Notes under the pieces: model-generated
The model's input: the letters and a program-made list of their open reading frames with translations, nothing else
What the model was told of the DNA's origin: nothing
Databases searched by the model: none
Assembly: GCF_016793485.1 (NCBI RefSeq)
Contig: NZ_JAEULZ010000003.1
Location: 62,001-126,000, forward strand
Direction: 5' to 3'
DNA: 64,000 bases
From: Mesorhizobium sp.
GTDB lineage: Bacteria; Pseudomonadota; Alphaproteobacteria; Rhizobiales; Rhizobiaceae
Translations under genes and position numbers: made by a program
Shown here: positions 34,484 through 43,791 of the stretch, piece after piece
Position numbering within the stretch: the stretch's first letter is position 1
How the letters are laid out: every line of letters begins with the position of its first letter

Positions 34484-35488
34484 CTACCTCTGCGTGCGGG
34501 AATAGATGAAATTGGTGGCGATGATGGCGACGATGAGCAGCACGCCCAGCACGGTAAGCTGGATGGCCGGCAACAGGTTGGCGACGGTCATGCCCGTCGA
34601 GACGACGACCAGCAGCCAGGCGGCGAGGAACGTGCCAAGAATGGTGCCGCGGCCGCCAAAGATGTAGGTGCCGCCAAGCATCGCCATGAGAACCATCTGC
34701 AGCTCACCACCGAGGCCAAGATCGTAGCGCACCGAGCCGAGACGCGATGCGGTCATCATCCCCGCCACTGCGGAGACAAGTCCGATCAGCAGGAACAGGG
34801 TGAGCTTGATGCGGCGGGTGCGGATACCGGCATAGCGGGCAGCCACCTCGTTGGTTCCGATCTGGTAGATCTGCCGCCCGAAGATCGTACCGGCGAGGAT
34901 CAGGCCGAGGACCAGAGCGGCCACGATGAAGATCACCACCGGCACCGGAATTCCGAGCACCATCACCTTGTCGATGCCGATGAACCAGTCAGGCACGCGG
35001 ATCGACTTGTCGCCGGCGATGATCTGCGCCAGCCCGCGATAAAGCGTCAGCGTGCCAATGGTCACGATGATGGAGGGGAGTTGCAGGGCGATGACCATGA
35101 ACGCGTTGAGCGCGCCCATGGCGAGGCCCGCGAGAAGGCCGATGGCGATCGCGATCGGCATAGGGATACCGGACGCCTGCGCCCAGGCAAACAGGCAGGC
35201 GGACAGTGCCATGTTGGAGGCCGGCGAAAGGTCGATCTCGCCGGCGATGATCACCATGGTCAGCACAAGCGCCACGAGCGCGAACTCGGCCGAAAGCGTG
35301 AAGCTGCGCAGGATGTATCCGATGTCGAGGAAGTATGGCGACAGGTAGCTCGCCACGATAATGGCGACAATCAGCAGCACCAGCGTCATCGTCTCTGGCC
35401 GCACAAGGGCGACATGCCAGACAGGACGTGCCGGCGCTGCTTCATGCATGGCCGCCGCCGGGGTGGTGGGTGCTCCGGTGGTGCTCAT
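34484..35488 (-). CDS. Sugar ABC transporter permease (RhaQ-like)
   Basis: 334 aa BPD_transp_2 permease with about ten membrane segments, the conserved GEIDLSPASNMAL segment and the GGTYIFGGRGTILG loop. Its N-terminus carries an alanine/proline-rich cytoplasmic tail of about 30 residues. It overlaps the upstream permease by 4 bases (ATGA) and pairs with it as a heterodimer. Confidence 0.9.
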   Translation of the reverse strand: MSTTGAPTTPAAAMHEAAPARPVWHVALVRPETMTLVLLIVAIIVASYLSPYFLDIGYILRSFTLSAEFALVALVLTMVIIAGEIDLSPASNMALSACLFAWAQASGIPMPIAIAIGLLAGLAMGALNAFMVIALQLPSIIVTIGTLTLYRGLAQIIAGDKSIRVPDWFIGIDKVMVLGIPVPVVIFIVAALVLGLILAGTIFGRQIYQIGTNEVAARYAGIRTRRIKLTLFLLIGLVSAVAGMMTASRLGSVRYDLGLGGELQMVLMAMLGGTYIFGGRGTILGTFLAAWLLVVVSTGMTVANLLPAIQLTVLGVLLIVAIIATNFIYSRTQR

Positions 35489-36471
35489 GCGCGCACCATT
35501 TTCAGGCTGGCGATGCCCTGTTGGCGGACAGAACGGTCAATCAGCAGCGCAACGAGAATGATCGCTCCATAGATCGCCCCCTGCGCCGTGCCGGGAATGC
35601 CGAGCAGCGGCAACGCCGCGGCCACGCATCCCAACAGCAGGACGCCGAGCATGACGCCCGGGACGGTGCCGACGCCACCATTGATGGACACGCCGCCGAT
35701 CACGACAGCAGCGATGACCTGGAACTCGAAACCCGCGCCGGTATTGGATGGATTCACGAAGCCCCAGCGGCTCGCGTACATGATGCCGGCAAGCCCGGAA
35801 AGCGCCCCCGATATCGTGAAGACAAGCAGGGTGATCTGATTGACCTTCACGCCCCGCAGTTCAGCAGCTGACGGATTCGAGCCGAGGGCGAAGATCTGCC
35901 GGCCGACGATCGTATGCCTCGTGAACCACCAGGCGAGTAGCACGATCCCGAGGGCCATGAAGATGATCCACGGAATGCCAAAAATGGGGGATGTCTGGCT
36001 CATGGATTTCAACGCGGACGGCACGAACTGCCGGTCAACCTGCCGAGCGTCCGAGACGATGAAGGTGAGACCGCGATAGAGGTTGAGCGTGCCGAGCGTG
36101 ACGATGATCGCAGGCAGCTTGAAAACGGTGACGAGCGCGCCGTTGAGAAGTCCCAGCAGCGCGCCGGCTCCTATCGCGACGACGAAACCCACGGGCCAAG
36201 GAATGTAGGGCATGTCGCGGAACATCATGCCAGCAAGCATGGCCGAAAGACCCAGCATCGAGCCGACCGACAGATCGACATGCCGCGCGACAAGGACGAG
36301 CATCTGGCCCATGGCGACGATCATGATGAGCGGCACCAGAAGCAGGATCACGCGCAACTGGTTGAGCGTCAAAAACTGCGGCTTGTAGAGGCCGACTGCC
36401 AGGCACAGCAGCACGATCATGACGGCAATGCCCGTCTCGCGCCGGACGAGAATGGAGCGAACGATGTTCAT
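35485..36471 (-). CDS. Sugar ABC transporter permease (RhaP-like)
   Basis: 328 aa permease of the same family, with RHVDLSVGSMLGL and GGVSINGGVGTVPG at the expected places. It overlaps both the ATPase upstream and the second permease downstream by 4 bases. Two different permeases and a double-domain ATPase is the rhamnose-type (RhaSTPQ) composition. Confidence 0.9.
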   Translation of the reverse strand: MNIVRSILVRRETGIAVMIVLLCLAVGLYKPQFLTLNQLRVILLLVPLIMIVAMGQMLVLVARHVDLSVGSMLGLSAMLAGMMFRDMPYIPWPVGFVVAIGAGALLGLLNGALVTVFKLPAIIVTLGTLNLYRGLTFIVSDARQVDRQFVPSALKSMSQTSPIFGIPWIIFMALGIVLLAWWFTRHTIVGRQIFALGSNPSAAELRGVKVNQITLLVFTISGALSGLAGIMYASRWGFVNPSNTGAGFEFQVIAAVVIGGVSINGGVGTVPGVMLGVLLLGCVAAALPLLGIPGTAQGAIYGAIILVALLIDRSVRQQGIASLKMVRA

Positions 36472-37985
36472 GCGGCGGCCTGCTGCTGGATGCGCGGCAC
36501 GGCTGCCTGCATGACCTTCTCCTGGGTCGCCTCGGCGCGCGGAATCTCCGCCGTCAGACGTCCCTCGGCCATCACCAGAATGCGGTCGCAGAGCGCCAGC
36601 AATTCCGGCAGCTCTGACGAGATCAGCAGGATGGCCCTGCCCTGCTCCGCAAGCTCGCCAATGATGTCGTAGAACTCCGCTTTCACGCCGATGTCGATCC
36701 CGCGCGTCGGTTCGTCGAGGATGAGAATGTTGGGGTCTGCCAGCAGCCAGCGTGCGAGGATGGCCTTCTGCTGGTTGCCACCCGACAGCTCGCCGATCGG
36801 CTGGCGGACCGAGGCAAGGCGAATGCGAAGCTTTTTGACGGAGTCGGCGGCAAGCAGCTTTTCGATCGCTCGCCGGATGAAGCCGCGCGGCGCGATCTTT
36901 CCGGGAACGGCGGCCGTGATGTTCTGCTCCACCGACAACGTGCGGAAGATCCCGGACACAGCACGGTCCTCCGGCACAAAAGCCAGCCCGTGCGCGATGG
37001 CGTCATGGGGCTGGCGAATATCGACCGGAGCGCCATTCACCCGGACGACGCCACGCTCGGCCGGCTGTATCCCGAAAATCGCGCAGGCCACCTCCGTGCG
37101 CCCCGCCCCGACAAGCCCTCCGAGCCCGACGATCTCGCCGCGCCGCACCTTGAAGCTGATGTCCTGGAAGCGGCCGGGCAGCGTCAGGCCTTCGACCTCG
37201 AGCGCGACCTCTCCGATCGAGGCGTTGTGCTTGTGCATGTATTCCTTGAGCGGCCGGCCAATCATCAGGCGAATGATGTCGGCATCATTCAAGCTGTCGA
37301 TCGGATCGGTGGAAATCTTGTTGCCATCGCGGAAGATCGTGACGCGATCACAGAGCGCGCGCACTTCCTCCAGACGATGCGAAATGAAGATGATCGTTCG
37401 CCCTTCGTCGCGCAGACGGCGCGCGATCCCGAACAGCGTCTCCACCTCCCTCGGCGTCAGCGGCGCGGTCGGCTCGTCCATGATGATGAGCCGGCTGTCG
37501 GATGCGAGCGCGCGTCCGATCTCGACCATCTGCTGGTCCGCGATCGATAGGCCTCGCATCGGCCTTGTGACGTCGATGGCGACGCCGAGTTGGTCCATCT
37601 GCCGGCGCGCCTCGCGGGTCATTTCCGCCCACGGCACGCGATTGAACCAGCCGTCCTCGCCCCGCCCTAGCACCAAATTTTCCGCAACGGACAGATCGGG
37701 GAAGGAGATCGGCTCCTGATGGATAAGTGTGATGCCGAGCCTCTGCGCCGCCAGCGGATTGGGAATCTCGACGGATTGTCCGTTCAGGCTCAGCGTGCCG
37801 CGTGTCGGCCGGTGAACGCCGGCAAGGATTTTGGCGAACGTCGACTTGCCCGCGCCGTTCTCTCCCAGAAGCGCATGAATCTCGCCCTTGTTCAGGTCTA
37901 GATCCACGTCGCGCAGGACCGACACGCCGGCGAAGGATTTTGAGATGCCGCGCGCGGAGATGAGAGGAACGTCGCTGTCGCTCAT
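36468..37985 (-). CDS. Sugar ABC transporter ATPase, double-domain (RhaT-like)
   Basis: 505 aa with two nucleotide-binding halves. The first has Walker A GENGAGKST and LIIMDEPTAPL; the second has a degenerate Walker A (GLVGAGRTE, no K) but an intact LSGGNQQK signature and ILILDEPTRGID. This asymmetry is normal for the MglA/RbsA class. It overlaps the aldo/keto reductase stop by 4 bases. Confidence 0.93.
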   Translation of the reverse strand: MSDSDVPLISARGISKSFAGVSVLRDVDLDLNKGEIHALLGENGAGKSTFAKILAGVHRPTRGTLSLNGQSVEIPNPLAAQRLGITLIHQEPISFPDLSVAENLVLGRGEDGWFNRVPWAEMTREARRQMDQLGVAIDVTRPMRGLSIADQQMVEIGRALASDSRLIIMDEPTAPLTPREVETLFGIARRLRDEGRTIIFISHRLEEVRALCDRVTIFRDGNKISTDPIDSLNDADIIRLMIGRPLKEYMHKHNASIGEVALEVEGLTLPGRFQDISFKVRRGEIVGLGGLVGAGRTEVACAIFGIQPAERGVVRVNGAPVDIRQPHDAIAHGLAFVPEDRAVSGIFRTLSVEQNITAAVPGKIAPRGFIRRAIEKLLAADSVKKLRIRLASVRQPIGELSGGNQQKAILARWLLADPNILILDEPTRGIDIGVKAEFYDIIGELAEQGRAILLISSELPELLALCDRILVMAEGRLTAEIPRAEATQEKVMQAAVPRIQQQAAA

Positions 37986-39007
37986 GCCGGTACCGGCGCC
38001 TCGGGATGGAGAAGCCCGTGCGCCTTCAGGTCCGCCCAGAATGCGGACGGAATTTTCACACTCAGCGCCGCGACATTGGCCTCGACCTCGCTGGGCCTTG
38101 CTGCACCCGGGATGACCGACACCACGGCTGGATGGGCAAGCACGAACTGCAGCGCGGCGACCGGCATGCTGACGTTATGCTTTTTGCATGCCTCCTCGAT
38201 GCCGCGAACGCGGGCCTGCACCTCAGGCGAAGCCGCGCCATAGGCATATTTCGCGCCGGCGCCCGAGCCAGTGACAAGTATGCCGGATGCGAACGGCGCT
38301 CCGATGATCACGGAAACATTCCGGTCATGCAGTGCCTTCATGCCGCGGGTGAGGCTGTCCTGGTCGATCAGCGTGTACGGCATGGCGACAAGGCAGAAGT
38401 CCAGATCGACCTGAGTCGCGATGCTCTCCAGCGCGGCATTGTTGTTGATGCCCATGCCGTAGGCCTGGATGTCGCCGGACTTCTTGAGCTCGACCAGCGC
38501 ATTGATGCCGGACTCGACAAGCTGCTTCTCGTAGCCGGCCTGCTTGTCGCCGTGGAAGCCTGCGTCGAGATCGTGGATGACAAGGGCATCGACGGTGTCG
38601 AGCGCGAGCCGCTGGAGGGCCTGCTCGTAGGATCGCATGACGCCATCATAGCTGTAGTCGAAATTCACTTCGAAGTTCAGCCCGCCCGTCCACGGAGAGC
38701 GATCGAATGTCTTCGGGTCGGCTGGCCGGTGCAGCGTGCGGCCGACCTTGGTCGTTACCTGGAACTCGCCGCGCGGCTTGGTGCGCAGGAAGCCGCCCAG
38801 CCTGTGTTCGGAAAGGCCGCGCCCGTACCACGGAGCGGTGTCGTAGAAGCGGACGCCAGCCGCCCACGCAGCATCCATCGTGGCGCGGGAGTCGGCCTCT
38901 TCGACTTTGGCGTAGAGCTCGCCAATATGAGCCGTGCCAAGCCCGAAGACGGGCAGTTCCAATCCGGTTTTTCCAACACGACGGCGGGTCGAGACGCTGA
39001 CAGTCAC
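37982..39007 (-). CDS. Aldo/keto reductase (D-threo-aldose/L-fucose dehydrogenase type)
   Basis: 341 aa from a GTG at 39007, chosen because GGGAGGAG stands 9 bases upstream; an ATG at 39034 would put that ribosome site inside the gene. The AKR tetrad is visible: D and Y in YDTAPWYGRG, K in VTTKVGR, H in VIHDLD. Relatives oxidise L-fucose, D-arabinose or pyridoxal with NAD(P). As first gene of the importer operon, and facing a lactonase and mutarotase operon, it likely oxidises the imported deoxysugar to its lactone. Confidence 0.88.
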   Translation of the reverse strand: MTVSVSTRRRVGKTGLELPVFGLGTAHIGELYAKVEEADSRATMDAAWAAGVRFYDTAPWYGRGLSEHRLGGFLRTKPRGEFQVTTKVGRTLHRPADPKTFDRSPWTGGLNFEVNFDYSYDGVMRSYEQALQRLALDTVDALVIHDLDAGFHGDKQAGYEKQLVESGINALVELKKSGDIQAYGMGINNNAALESIATQVDLDFCLVAMPYTLIDQDSLTRGMKALHDRNVSVIIGAPFASGILVTGSGAGAKYAYGAASPEVQARVRGIEEACKKHNVSMPVAALQFVLAHPAVVSVIPGAARPSEVEANVAALSVKIPSAFWADLKAHGLLHPEAPVPA

Positions 39008-39066
39008 TGTGATCTGCTCCTCCCAAAGCAACATGGCGGGTAAGGTCCCGCTCTCGGTCGATGTGT

Positions 39067-39098
39067 AACTTGTCAGACAAAAATTAGTTTGACAAGTT
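39067..39098. promoter_or_regulatory. Operator for the divergent deoxysugar operons
   Basis: AACTTGTCA-N14-TGACAAGTT is a perfect 9-bp inverted repeat. Nested in it, TTGTCAGACAA (39070-39080) is itself a palindrome of the kind bound by FCD-type GntR regulators. It lies between the two divergent start codons and is the natural target of the GntR protein encoded at 40065. Confidence 0.75.
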
Positions 39099-39173
39099 CT
39101 TGGCAGATGGCCATTCGTAGGCCACGGAGGGGAACCCGACCAGCAGAGTCAGGCCCCGGGGAGTGGAGTCCGG

Positions 39174-40052
39174 ATGCCTGATTTTCCCATCATCGACACG
39201 CACCTTCACGTCTGGGACCAGACGTGGCTGAAGTACAGCGCATTCGAGGGACATCCGCTTTTCGGCCATCCCTATCATGTCGAGGACTACCGTCGCGACT
39301 GCGGCTCTTTGCAGGTCGAGGCGATGGTGTTTCTCGAATGCTACGCCGATTTCTGGGAGGGCGGCGGCCAGTACATCGAAGAGATCGCGTTCGTGGAGGA
39401 CGAGCAGAGCCGCGACCCGCGCATCAAGGCGATCATCCCGATGGCTCCGGTCGAGTGGGGCAAGAAGGTCCGGCCGCTTCTCGAAAAGATGCGCGACGAG
39501 CATCCGAGCGTGCGCGGTATCCGCCGCATCATGGAATTCGACGAAAACCCTCGCGCGCTGACGATGAGCGAGGGTTTCATCGAGGGCACCAACCTGCTGG
39601 CCGAATTCGGCTGGTCCTTCGACATCAATCCCAACTACACGCAGATGGATTTCATCCGCGAATGGGTGAAGCTCATCCACGACGTTCCCATGATCCTCGA
39701 TCACTGCGGCAAGCCGGGCATCAGGCAGGGCAGGATCGAGCAGTTCCGCGAAGACATGCGAGACCTCGCGAAACACCCGAACATGTGGGTGAAGCTCTCG
39801 GACCTCCCGCCCTACGCCAGCGAGAACTGGACGGAGGAGGAGCTGCGTCCTTACATCGAGGCCACGCTCGACGCCTTCGGGCCCGACCGTACAATCTATG
39901 CCGGCGACTATCCGATCCTTTTGCAGTCGACCAGCATGACGGAGTGGGTTCAGGTTCTCGACAATGCCTTTGCCGATCTAGGGCTTTCGGAAGCCGAGAC
40001 CCGTAAAATCTATCGCGACAACGCAATCGCCTTTTATCGCCTCGACCTCTGA
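39174..40052 (+). CDS. Amidohydrolase-family sugar lactonase (L-fuconolactonase-like)
   Basis: 292 aa TIM-barrel amidohydrolase of the COG3618 group, with the N-terminal metal motif IIDTHLHVWD (HxH) and later ILDHCGKPG and YAGDYPI. Members hydrolyse L-fucono-, L-rhamnono- or related lactones and pyrone dicarboxylate. GGAG precedes the ATG. Taken with the facing sugar dehydrogenase and the mutarotase downstream, a sugar lactone is the likely substrate. No aldonate dehydratase or later-step enzyme is in the window. Confidence 0.88.
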   Translation: MPDFPIIDTHLHVWDQTWLKYSAFEGHPLFGHPYHVEDYRRDCGSLQVEAMVFLECYADFWEGGGQYIEEIAFVEDEQSRDPRIKAIIPMAPVEWGKKVRPLLEKMRDEHPSVRGIRRIMEFDENPRALTMSEGFIEGTNLLAEFGWSFDINPNYTQMDFIREWVKLIHDVPMILDHCGKPGIRQGRIEQFREDMRDLAKHPNMWVKLSDLPPYASENWTEEELRPYIEATLDAFGPDRTIYAGDYPILLQSTSMTEWVQVLDNAFADLGLSEAETRKIYRDNAIAFYRLDL

Positions 40053-40064
40053 GATGGATGTCGC

Positions 40065-40853
40065 GTGAGCAAAGCCGCCATAGATCAGCTCGAAGCTACC
40101 TCGATCGAAGTCGCCGATCGCACGGACAGCTTCGGCGGCGGCGCGCTTGAGCGGCGCTCCATCTCGGAGCAGGTGGCGAACCGCATCCTGAGCATGATCA
40201 AGTCCGGCAACCTCAAGCCGGGTGACCGCTTGCCGACCGAGCAGCAGATGACGATCGCGTTCGGTATCTCGCGTCCGCCACTGCGCGAAGCCTTGAAGGC
40301 CTTGACGCTGATGGGTGTTCTGTCGAGCAGGCAGGGCGGGCGGTACACGATCACCGACCTGTCGCCCAGTCGGCTTGTCGCGCCGTTCAACTCCGTCCTC
40401 GCCGTTGCCGACTACGACGTGAACCAGCAATTCGAAACCCGCGTGGTTGTGGACCTTGAGCTTGTCCGGCTCTGTTGCACGCGCGCCAGTGTCGAGCAGC
40501 GCCAACGCATCCACAAGCTTGCCGTGGACGGCCGCGACTTCGAGCTGGACCCGGTGGCATTTCGTCTACTGGACATCGAATACCACCAGGCAATCAATGC
40601 CGGCGCGAACAACACACTTCTCGCCGCGCTCGCGCAGGTGCTCTATGACCTTGGCCTAGACGTGCGCCGCACCGCCAGCGAAGTACCCGGCGTTATCGAC
40701 AAGAGCGTGAGACAGCACGTCGAGATCGCGGAGGCAATCATGCGCGGCGACGCCCCAGTCGCCGTTGCCGCCTATCGCACGCATCTCGAGCACGTGCGCG
40801 ACACCACCTTCATGGCCATAGCCAAGCGATCACAAGGACCGAAAAATGGCTGA
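40065..40853 (+). CDS. GntR-family (FCD) transcriptional regulator
   Basis: 262 aa, GTG start. The winged helix region includes [20 protein letters not shown] and [19 protein letters not shown]; an FCD domain follows ([30 protein letters not shown]). It lies between the lactonase and mutarotase genes in one operon, overlapping the mutarotase by 8 bases. The adjacent 39067-39098 dyad is the likely binding site, so it autoregulates. Confidence 0.9.
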   Translation: MSKAAIDQLEATSIEVADRTDSFGGGALERRSISEQVANRILSMIKSGNLKPGDRLPTEQQMTIAFGISRPPLREALKALTLMGVLSSRQGGRYTITDLSPSRLVAPFNSVLAVADYDVNQQFETRVVVDLELVRLCCTRASVEQRQRIHKLAVDGRDFELDPVAFRLLDIEYHQAINAGANNTLLAALAQVLYDLGLDVRRTASEVPGVIDKSVRQHVEIAEAIMRGDAPVAVAAYRTHLEHVRDTTFMAIAKRSQGPKNG

Positions 40854-41163
40854 GCGTATCGCCTTTCGCATGAATCTTTTTCCAGGGCAGGCCGCTGAGT
40901 ACGAAAAGCGGCACGACGAGATTTTCCCGGACCTCGTGGTCGCGCTGAAGGAAGCAGGAGTTTCGGACTATACGATCTGGCTGGATCCCGAGACCAACCA
41001 TCTGTTCGGCATCCTGACGCGCAGCGACGACCACACGATGGCTGCCCTGCCCGATACGGAAGTGATGAAGCGCTGGTGGAAGCACATGCGCGACATCATG
41101 GAAACGCATCCGGACAACGTGCCTGTCCAGGTGCCCCTCAAGCGGGTCTTCTATCTGCCGTGA
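40846..41163 (+). CDS. rhaM: L-rhamnose mutarotase family protein
   Basis: 105 aa, full length for RhaM (DUF718). The pattern [12 protein letters not shown], then [17 protein letters not shown] and the C-terminal VFYLP matches the E. coli enzyme block by block. It interconverts alpha and beta anomers of L-rhamnose or a related deoxysugar, so that the dehydrogenase gets its preferred form. The start overlaps the GntR end. Confidence 0.9.
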   Translation: MAERIAFRMNLFPGQAAEYEKRHDEIFPDLVVALKEAGVSDYTIWLDPETNHLFGILTRSDDHTMAALPDTEVMKRWWKHMRDIMETHPDNVPVQVPLKRVFYLP

Positions 41164-41181
41164 ATACGCCGCACGCGGTCT

Positions 41182-41212
41182 GACCAAGCCAAGCTACGAT
41201 CTTGGCTTGGTC
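41182..41212. terminator. Bidirectional terminator overlapping a stop codon
   Basis: GACCAAGCCAAG and CTTGGCTTGGTC form a perfect 12-bp stem with a 7-nt loop. It serves the convergent rhaM and DUF1989-GcvT genes. The stop codon of the latter (41194-41196) lies in the loop, so one arm is coding sequence. Confidence 0.8.
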
Positions 41213-43575
41213 TTCTGCGGGTCGAAGTGCGGGAAGGCGACAATCTTTGCCGGCAGGCGCTTCTGGTGGCCGTCGAGCTTGCCGATCTCGACTTCGGTGC
41301 CGATGTCCGAATGGGCGATGTCGACGCGGGCAAGCGCGATGTTCCTGCCGAGGGCGGGGGAGCGCATCGACGAGGTGACGACGCCGATCTGCGGCCGCCC
41401 GACATGCACGCAGTCGCCGTGACCGACATTGACGGCGCCATCGATCTCCAGTCCGACCAGTTTCCTGGCCGGGTGTTCCTTGCGGCGGATGAGTGCGTCG
41501 CGGCCGATGAAGTCGTCGGGTTTGGTCTTGAGCGGCACGGTGAAGCCGATGCCCGCCTCGAACGGATCCGTCTCGTCTGAGAATTCATGGCCGGCAAACG
41601 CCAGCCCCGCCTCGATGCGCACCATGTCGAGCGCCGCCATGCCCATCGGCTTCAGCCCATGCGGCTGCCCGGCCTCCCAGACAGCATCGAAGACGGTTTC
41701 GGCGTCGCGCGGATGGCAGAAGATCTCGTAGCCGAGCTCGCCAGTGTAGCCGGTGCGCGATACCACCACCGGCACGCCCTGCGCGTCGCCGATGCGCGCC
41801 ACCGCGAAGCGGAACCATTCGAGTTCGGCGATCGAGGGCTGCTTGGGCGAGGTCCAGATGATCTCGTTGAGGATGTCGCGGCTGTTGGGGCCCTGCACGG
41901 CGATGTTGTGCATCTGGTCGGTGGAGGAGCGCACCATCACCTTCAGCCCGAGCTTCTCCGCCTGCTGGCGCAGCCATGTACCGCCGAAATCGTCGCCGCC
42001 GATCCAGCGGAAATTGTCCTTGCCAAGGCGCAGCAGCGTGCCGTCATCAATGACGCCGCCATGCTCGTAGCACATCGACGAATAGACGACCTGTCCGACC
42101 GACAGCTTCTTCACATCGCGGGTCAGCACATATTGCAGCAGCGCCTCGGAATCCGGGCCAGTCACCTCGAACTTGCGCAGCGGCGACAGGTCCATCACAA
42201 CTGCCTTCTCGCGGCAGGCCCAGTATTCCTCGATCGGCCCCGCCTTGGCGAAGGAGTTGGCCAGCCAGTAGCCCTTGTACTCGATGAAGTCGCGCGTGTG
42301 CTTGGCGAAGCTCGAATGGAAGGCGGTCTCTCGGGTCATGACGGGTTCGGCGTCCGGGCTCATTCTTCTGGCAATCGCTCTGCTAAACTTTTCCGCCCCG
42401 CTATAGGTGCGGACATGGATATCGGTGAGATTCCAGCCATTGGCCGGCGTGGTGTCGTCCGGGCAGGCCGACGAGACGCAGACCAGGTCGATCAGCGCGC
42501 GCATGAGCACATAGTCACCCGGCCGCGACCACGGCTCGTCGGAGACGACGAGGCCGTGCGCGTCGATGGCGGTGTTGAAGAAGAAGTTCGCCGCCATCCA
42601 GCCGGCGCGCGGCGTCACCCCATGCTCGGCCAGCACGGAGTTGAAGTTGGTCGAGCAGTTCGGATGGCCGGGATAGCCGATGTCGTCGTAATATTTGGCG
42701 GCGCAGGCGAGCGCGAAGGCGTCGTGGCGGCCGCAGGTATCCTGCACCACCTCGACCAGCGGCTCCATGTCCTGGTCGTAATACTTCGAGAACAGGCCGG
42801 GCATCGGATAGCTGGACCCCATCAGCGTGCGCGTCGTCGTCACGTCGAGCGGCAGGTCGCGGCCCTTGTCGAGCTTGCGCGCGGAGAAACACTGGAAGTC
42901 GGTGCACTGGCGCCCATCGACATCGATGATCTGGATATAGTCGCCGGCCTTCACGAAATAGGCCTCGGCCGTCATCGACTTGACGCGCCGGTCGAGCACC
43001 GGATCGGCAAGCGGGTCCGGCAGGTCGAAGCTTCGCACCGACTTGACCGTGGCGCGCGCGATGGTCACCGTCAGCGGCGTCAGCGTATCCTGTTCCTCCA
43101 GCGACATCGGTCCGCCGGGTGCCGCCACGATCAGCGAGCCGTCCCGCTGCGCCACGAAATGCTCTTCAGTGCCGGCAGGCGTCGTCGCATCGAAGAAGCG
43201 GATCGCCTCGACGCCGGCGAGATTGATCCCACGGCGTTCGATCTTGCGGCGGAACTGCAGCAGGCTTTCCTCGCCGGACAGCAGCAGCGCCTTTAGGCCC
43301 GCGGCATTGCTGTTGCTCCGCGCCCCAATCACCCCTGGATCGGCGCGTCCGTCAGACCCAAGCGCGACCAGCTCACAGGCCTGTCCGCCTTCCGCATTCA
43401 GCACCGTCACCCGGTCGCCTGCGCCAATCTCCACAAGCAGCGCGCCGCCGCCCGGCACGACGTAGCGCTCCATGCCCGCGGGTAGCGAAAACTTTCCAGG
43501 CCGCACAATCGCGCTCGGCCGCGGCGGACCGGAGAGAACAGTGGGGTAACCAGCCGTCTGCATCTTCGACCTCAT
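41194..43575 (-). CDS. DUF1989-GcvT fusion (aminomethyltransferase-like)
   Basis: 793 aa. The C-terminal part (about 420-785) is a GcvT/dimethylglycine-dehydrogenase-like folate domain (SRTGYTGELGYEIF, VRIEAGLAFAG). Residues about 200-392 form a DUF1989 (urea-carboxylase-associated) domain with IDVDGRQCTDFQCF, DTCGRHDAF and HPNCSTNF. Residues about 30-190 resemble a second, diverged DUF1989 copy (VEIGAGDRVTVLNAEGGQACELVAL). GcvT domains move a one-carbon unit from an aminomethyl or methylamine substrate to tetrahydrofolate. The substrate is unknown. It stands alone, divergent from an aminopeptidase gene. Confidence 0.85.
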   Translation of the reverse strand: MRSKMQTAGYPTVLSGPPRPSAIVRPGKFSLPAGMERYVVPGGGALLVEIGAGDRVTVLNAEGGQACELVALGSDGRADPGVIGARSNSNAAGLKALLLSGEESLLQFRRKIERRGINLAGVEAIRFFDATTPAGTEEHFVAQRDGSLIVAAPGGPMSLEEQDTLTPLTVTIARATVKSVRSFDLPDPLADPVLDRRVKSMTAEAYFVKAGDYIQIIDVDGRQCTDFQCFSARKLDKGRDLPLDVTTTRTLMGSSYPMPGLFSKYYDQDMEPLVEVVQDTCGRHDAFALACAAKYYDDIGYPGHPNCSTNFNSVLAEHGVTPRAGWMAANFFFNTAIDAHGLVVSDEPWSRPGDYVLMRALIDLVCVSSACPDDTTPANGWNLTDIHVRTYSGAEKFSRAIARRMSPDAEPVMTRETAFHSSFAKHTRDFIEYKGYWLANSFAKAGPIEEYWACREKAVVMDLSPLRKFEVTGPDSEALLQYVLTRDVKKLSVGQVVYSSMCYEHGGVIDDGTLLRLGKDNFRWIGGDDFGGTWLRQQAEKLGLKVMVRSSTDQMHNIAVQGPNSRDILNEIIWTSPKQPSIAELEWFRFAVARIGDAQGVPVVVSRTGYTGELGYEIFCHPRDAETVFDAVWEAGQPHGLKPMGMAALDMVRIEAGLAFAGHEFSDETDPFEAGIGFTVPLKTKPDDFIGRDALIRRKEHPARKLVGLEIDGAVNVGHGDCVHVGRPQIGVVTSSMRSPALGRNIALARVDIAHSDIGTEVEIGKLDGHQKRLPAKIVAFPHFDPQKTKPRS

Positions 43576-43626
43576 TGGCTCCCGTAAGATAACGGAAGTC
43601 CTTGCTCCTTTCTGCGCTATCGCGTT

Positions 43627-43649
43627 TGTTCAGACAAGGTCCAGTCTGA
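43627..43649. promoter_or_regulatory. Inverted repeat in the GcvT-fusion/M29 intergenic region
   Basis: TCAGAC-N8-GTCTGA (43630-43649), preceded by TTGT so that TTGTTCAGACAA also reads as a dyad. It resembles the TTGTCAGACAA site at 39070. It lies 52 bp upstream of the leftward start codon in a 216-bp gap with nothing else of note. Confidence 0.4.
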
Positions 43650-43791
43650 TGCCGGACCTGCGACCAGCACGATCGGCGAAGGACGGCAGCAGCAAAATTC
43701 GGAATGCGTGGCGCGGACATGCCTCAAATATGGCTTGTCGATTTGTCGGCAATCAATACATCAGGATACGAACATCCCGGGAGCCACAACC

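Noticed and set aside
41587-43296. 569-codon plus-strand open frame opposite the DUF1989-GcvT gene
   Set aside because: Pure antisense of a clear family protein; its histidine/aspartate/arginine-rich translation is a mirror of the coding strand's bias.
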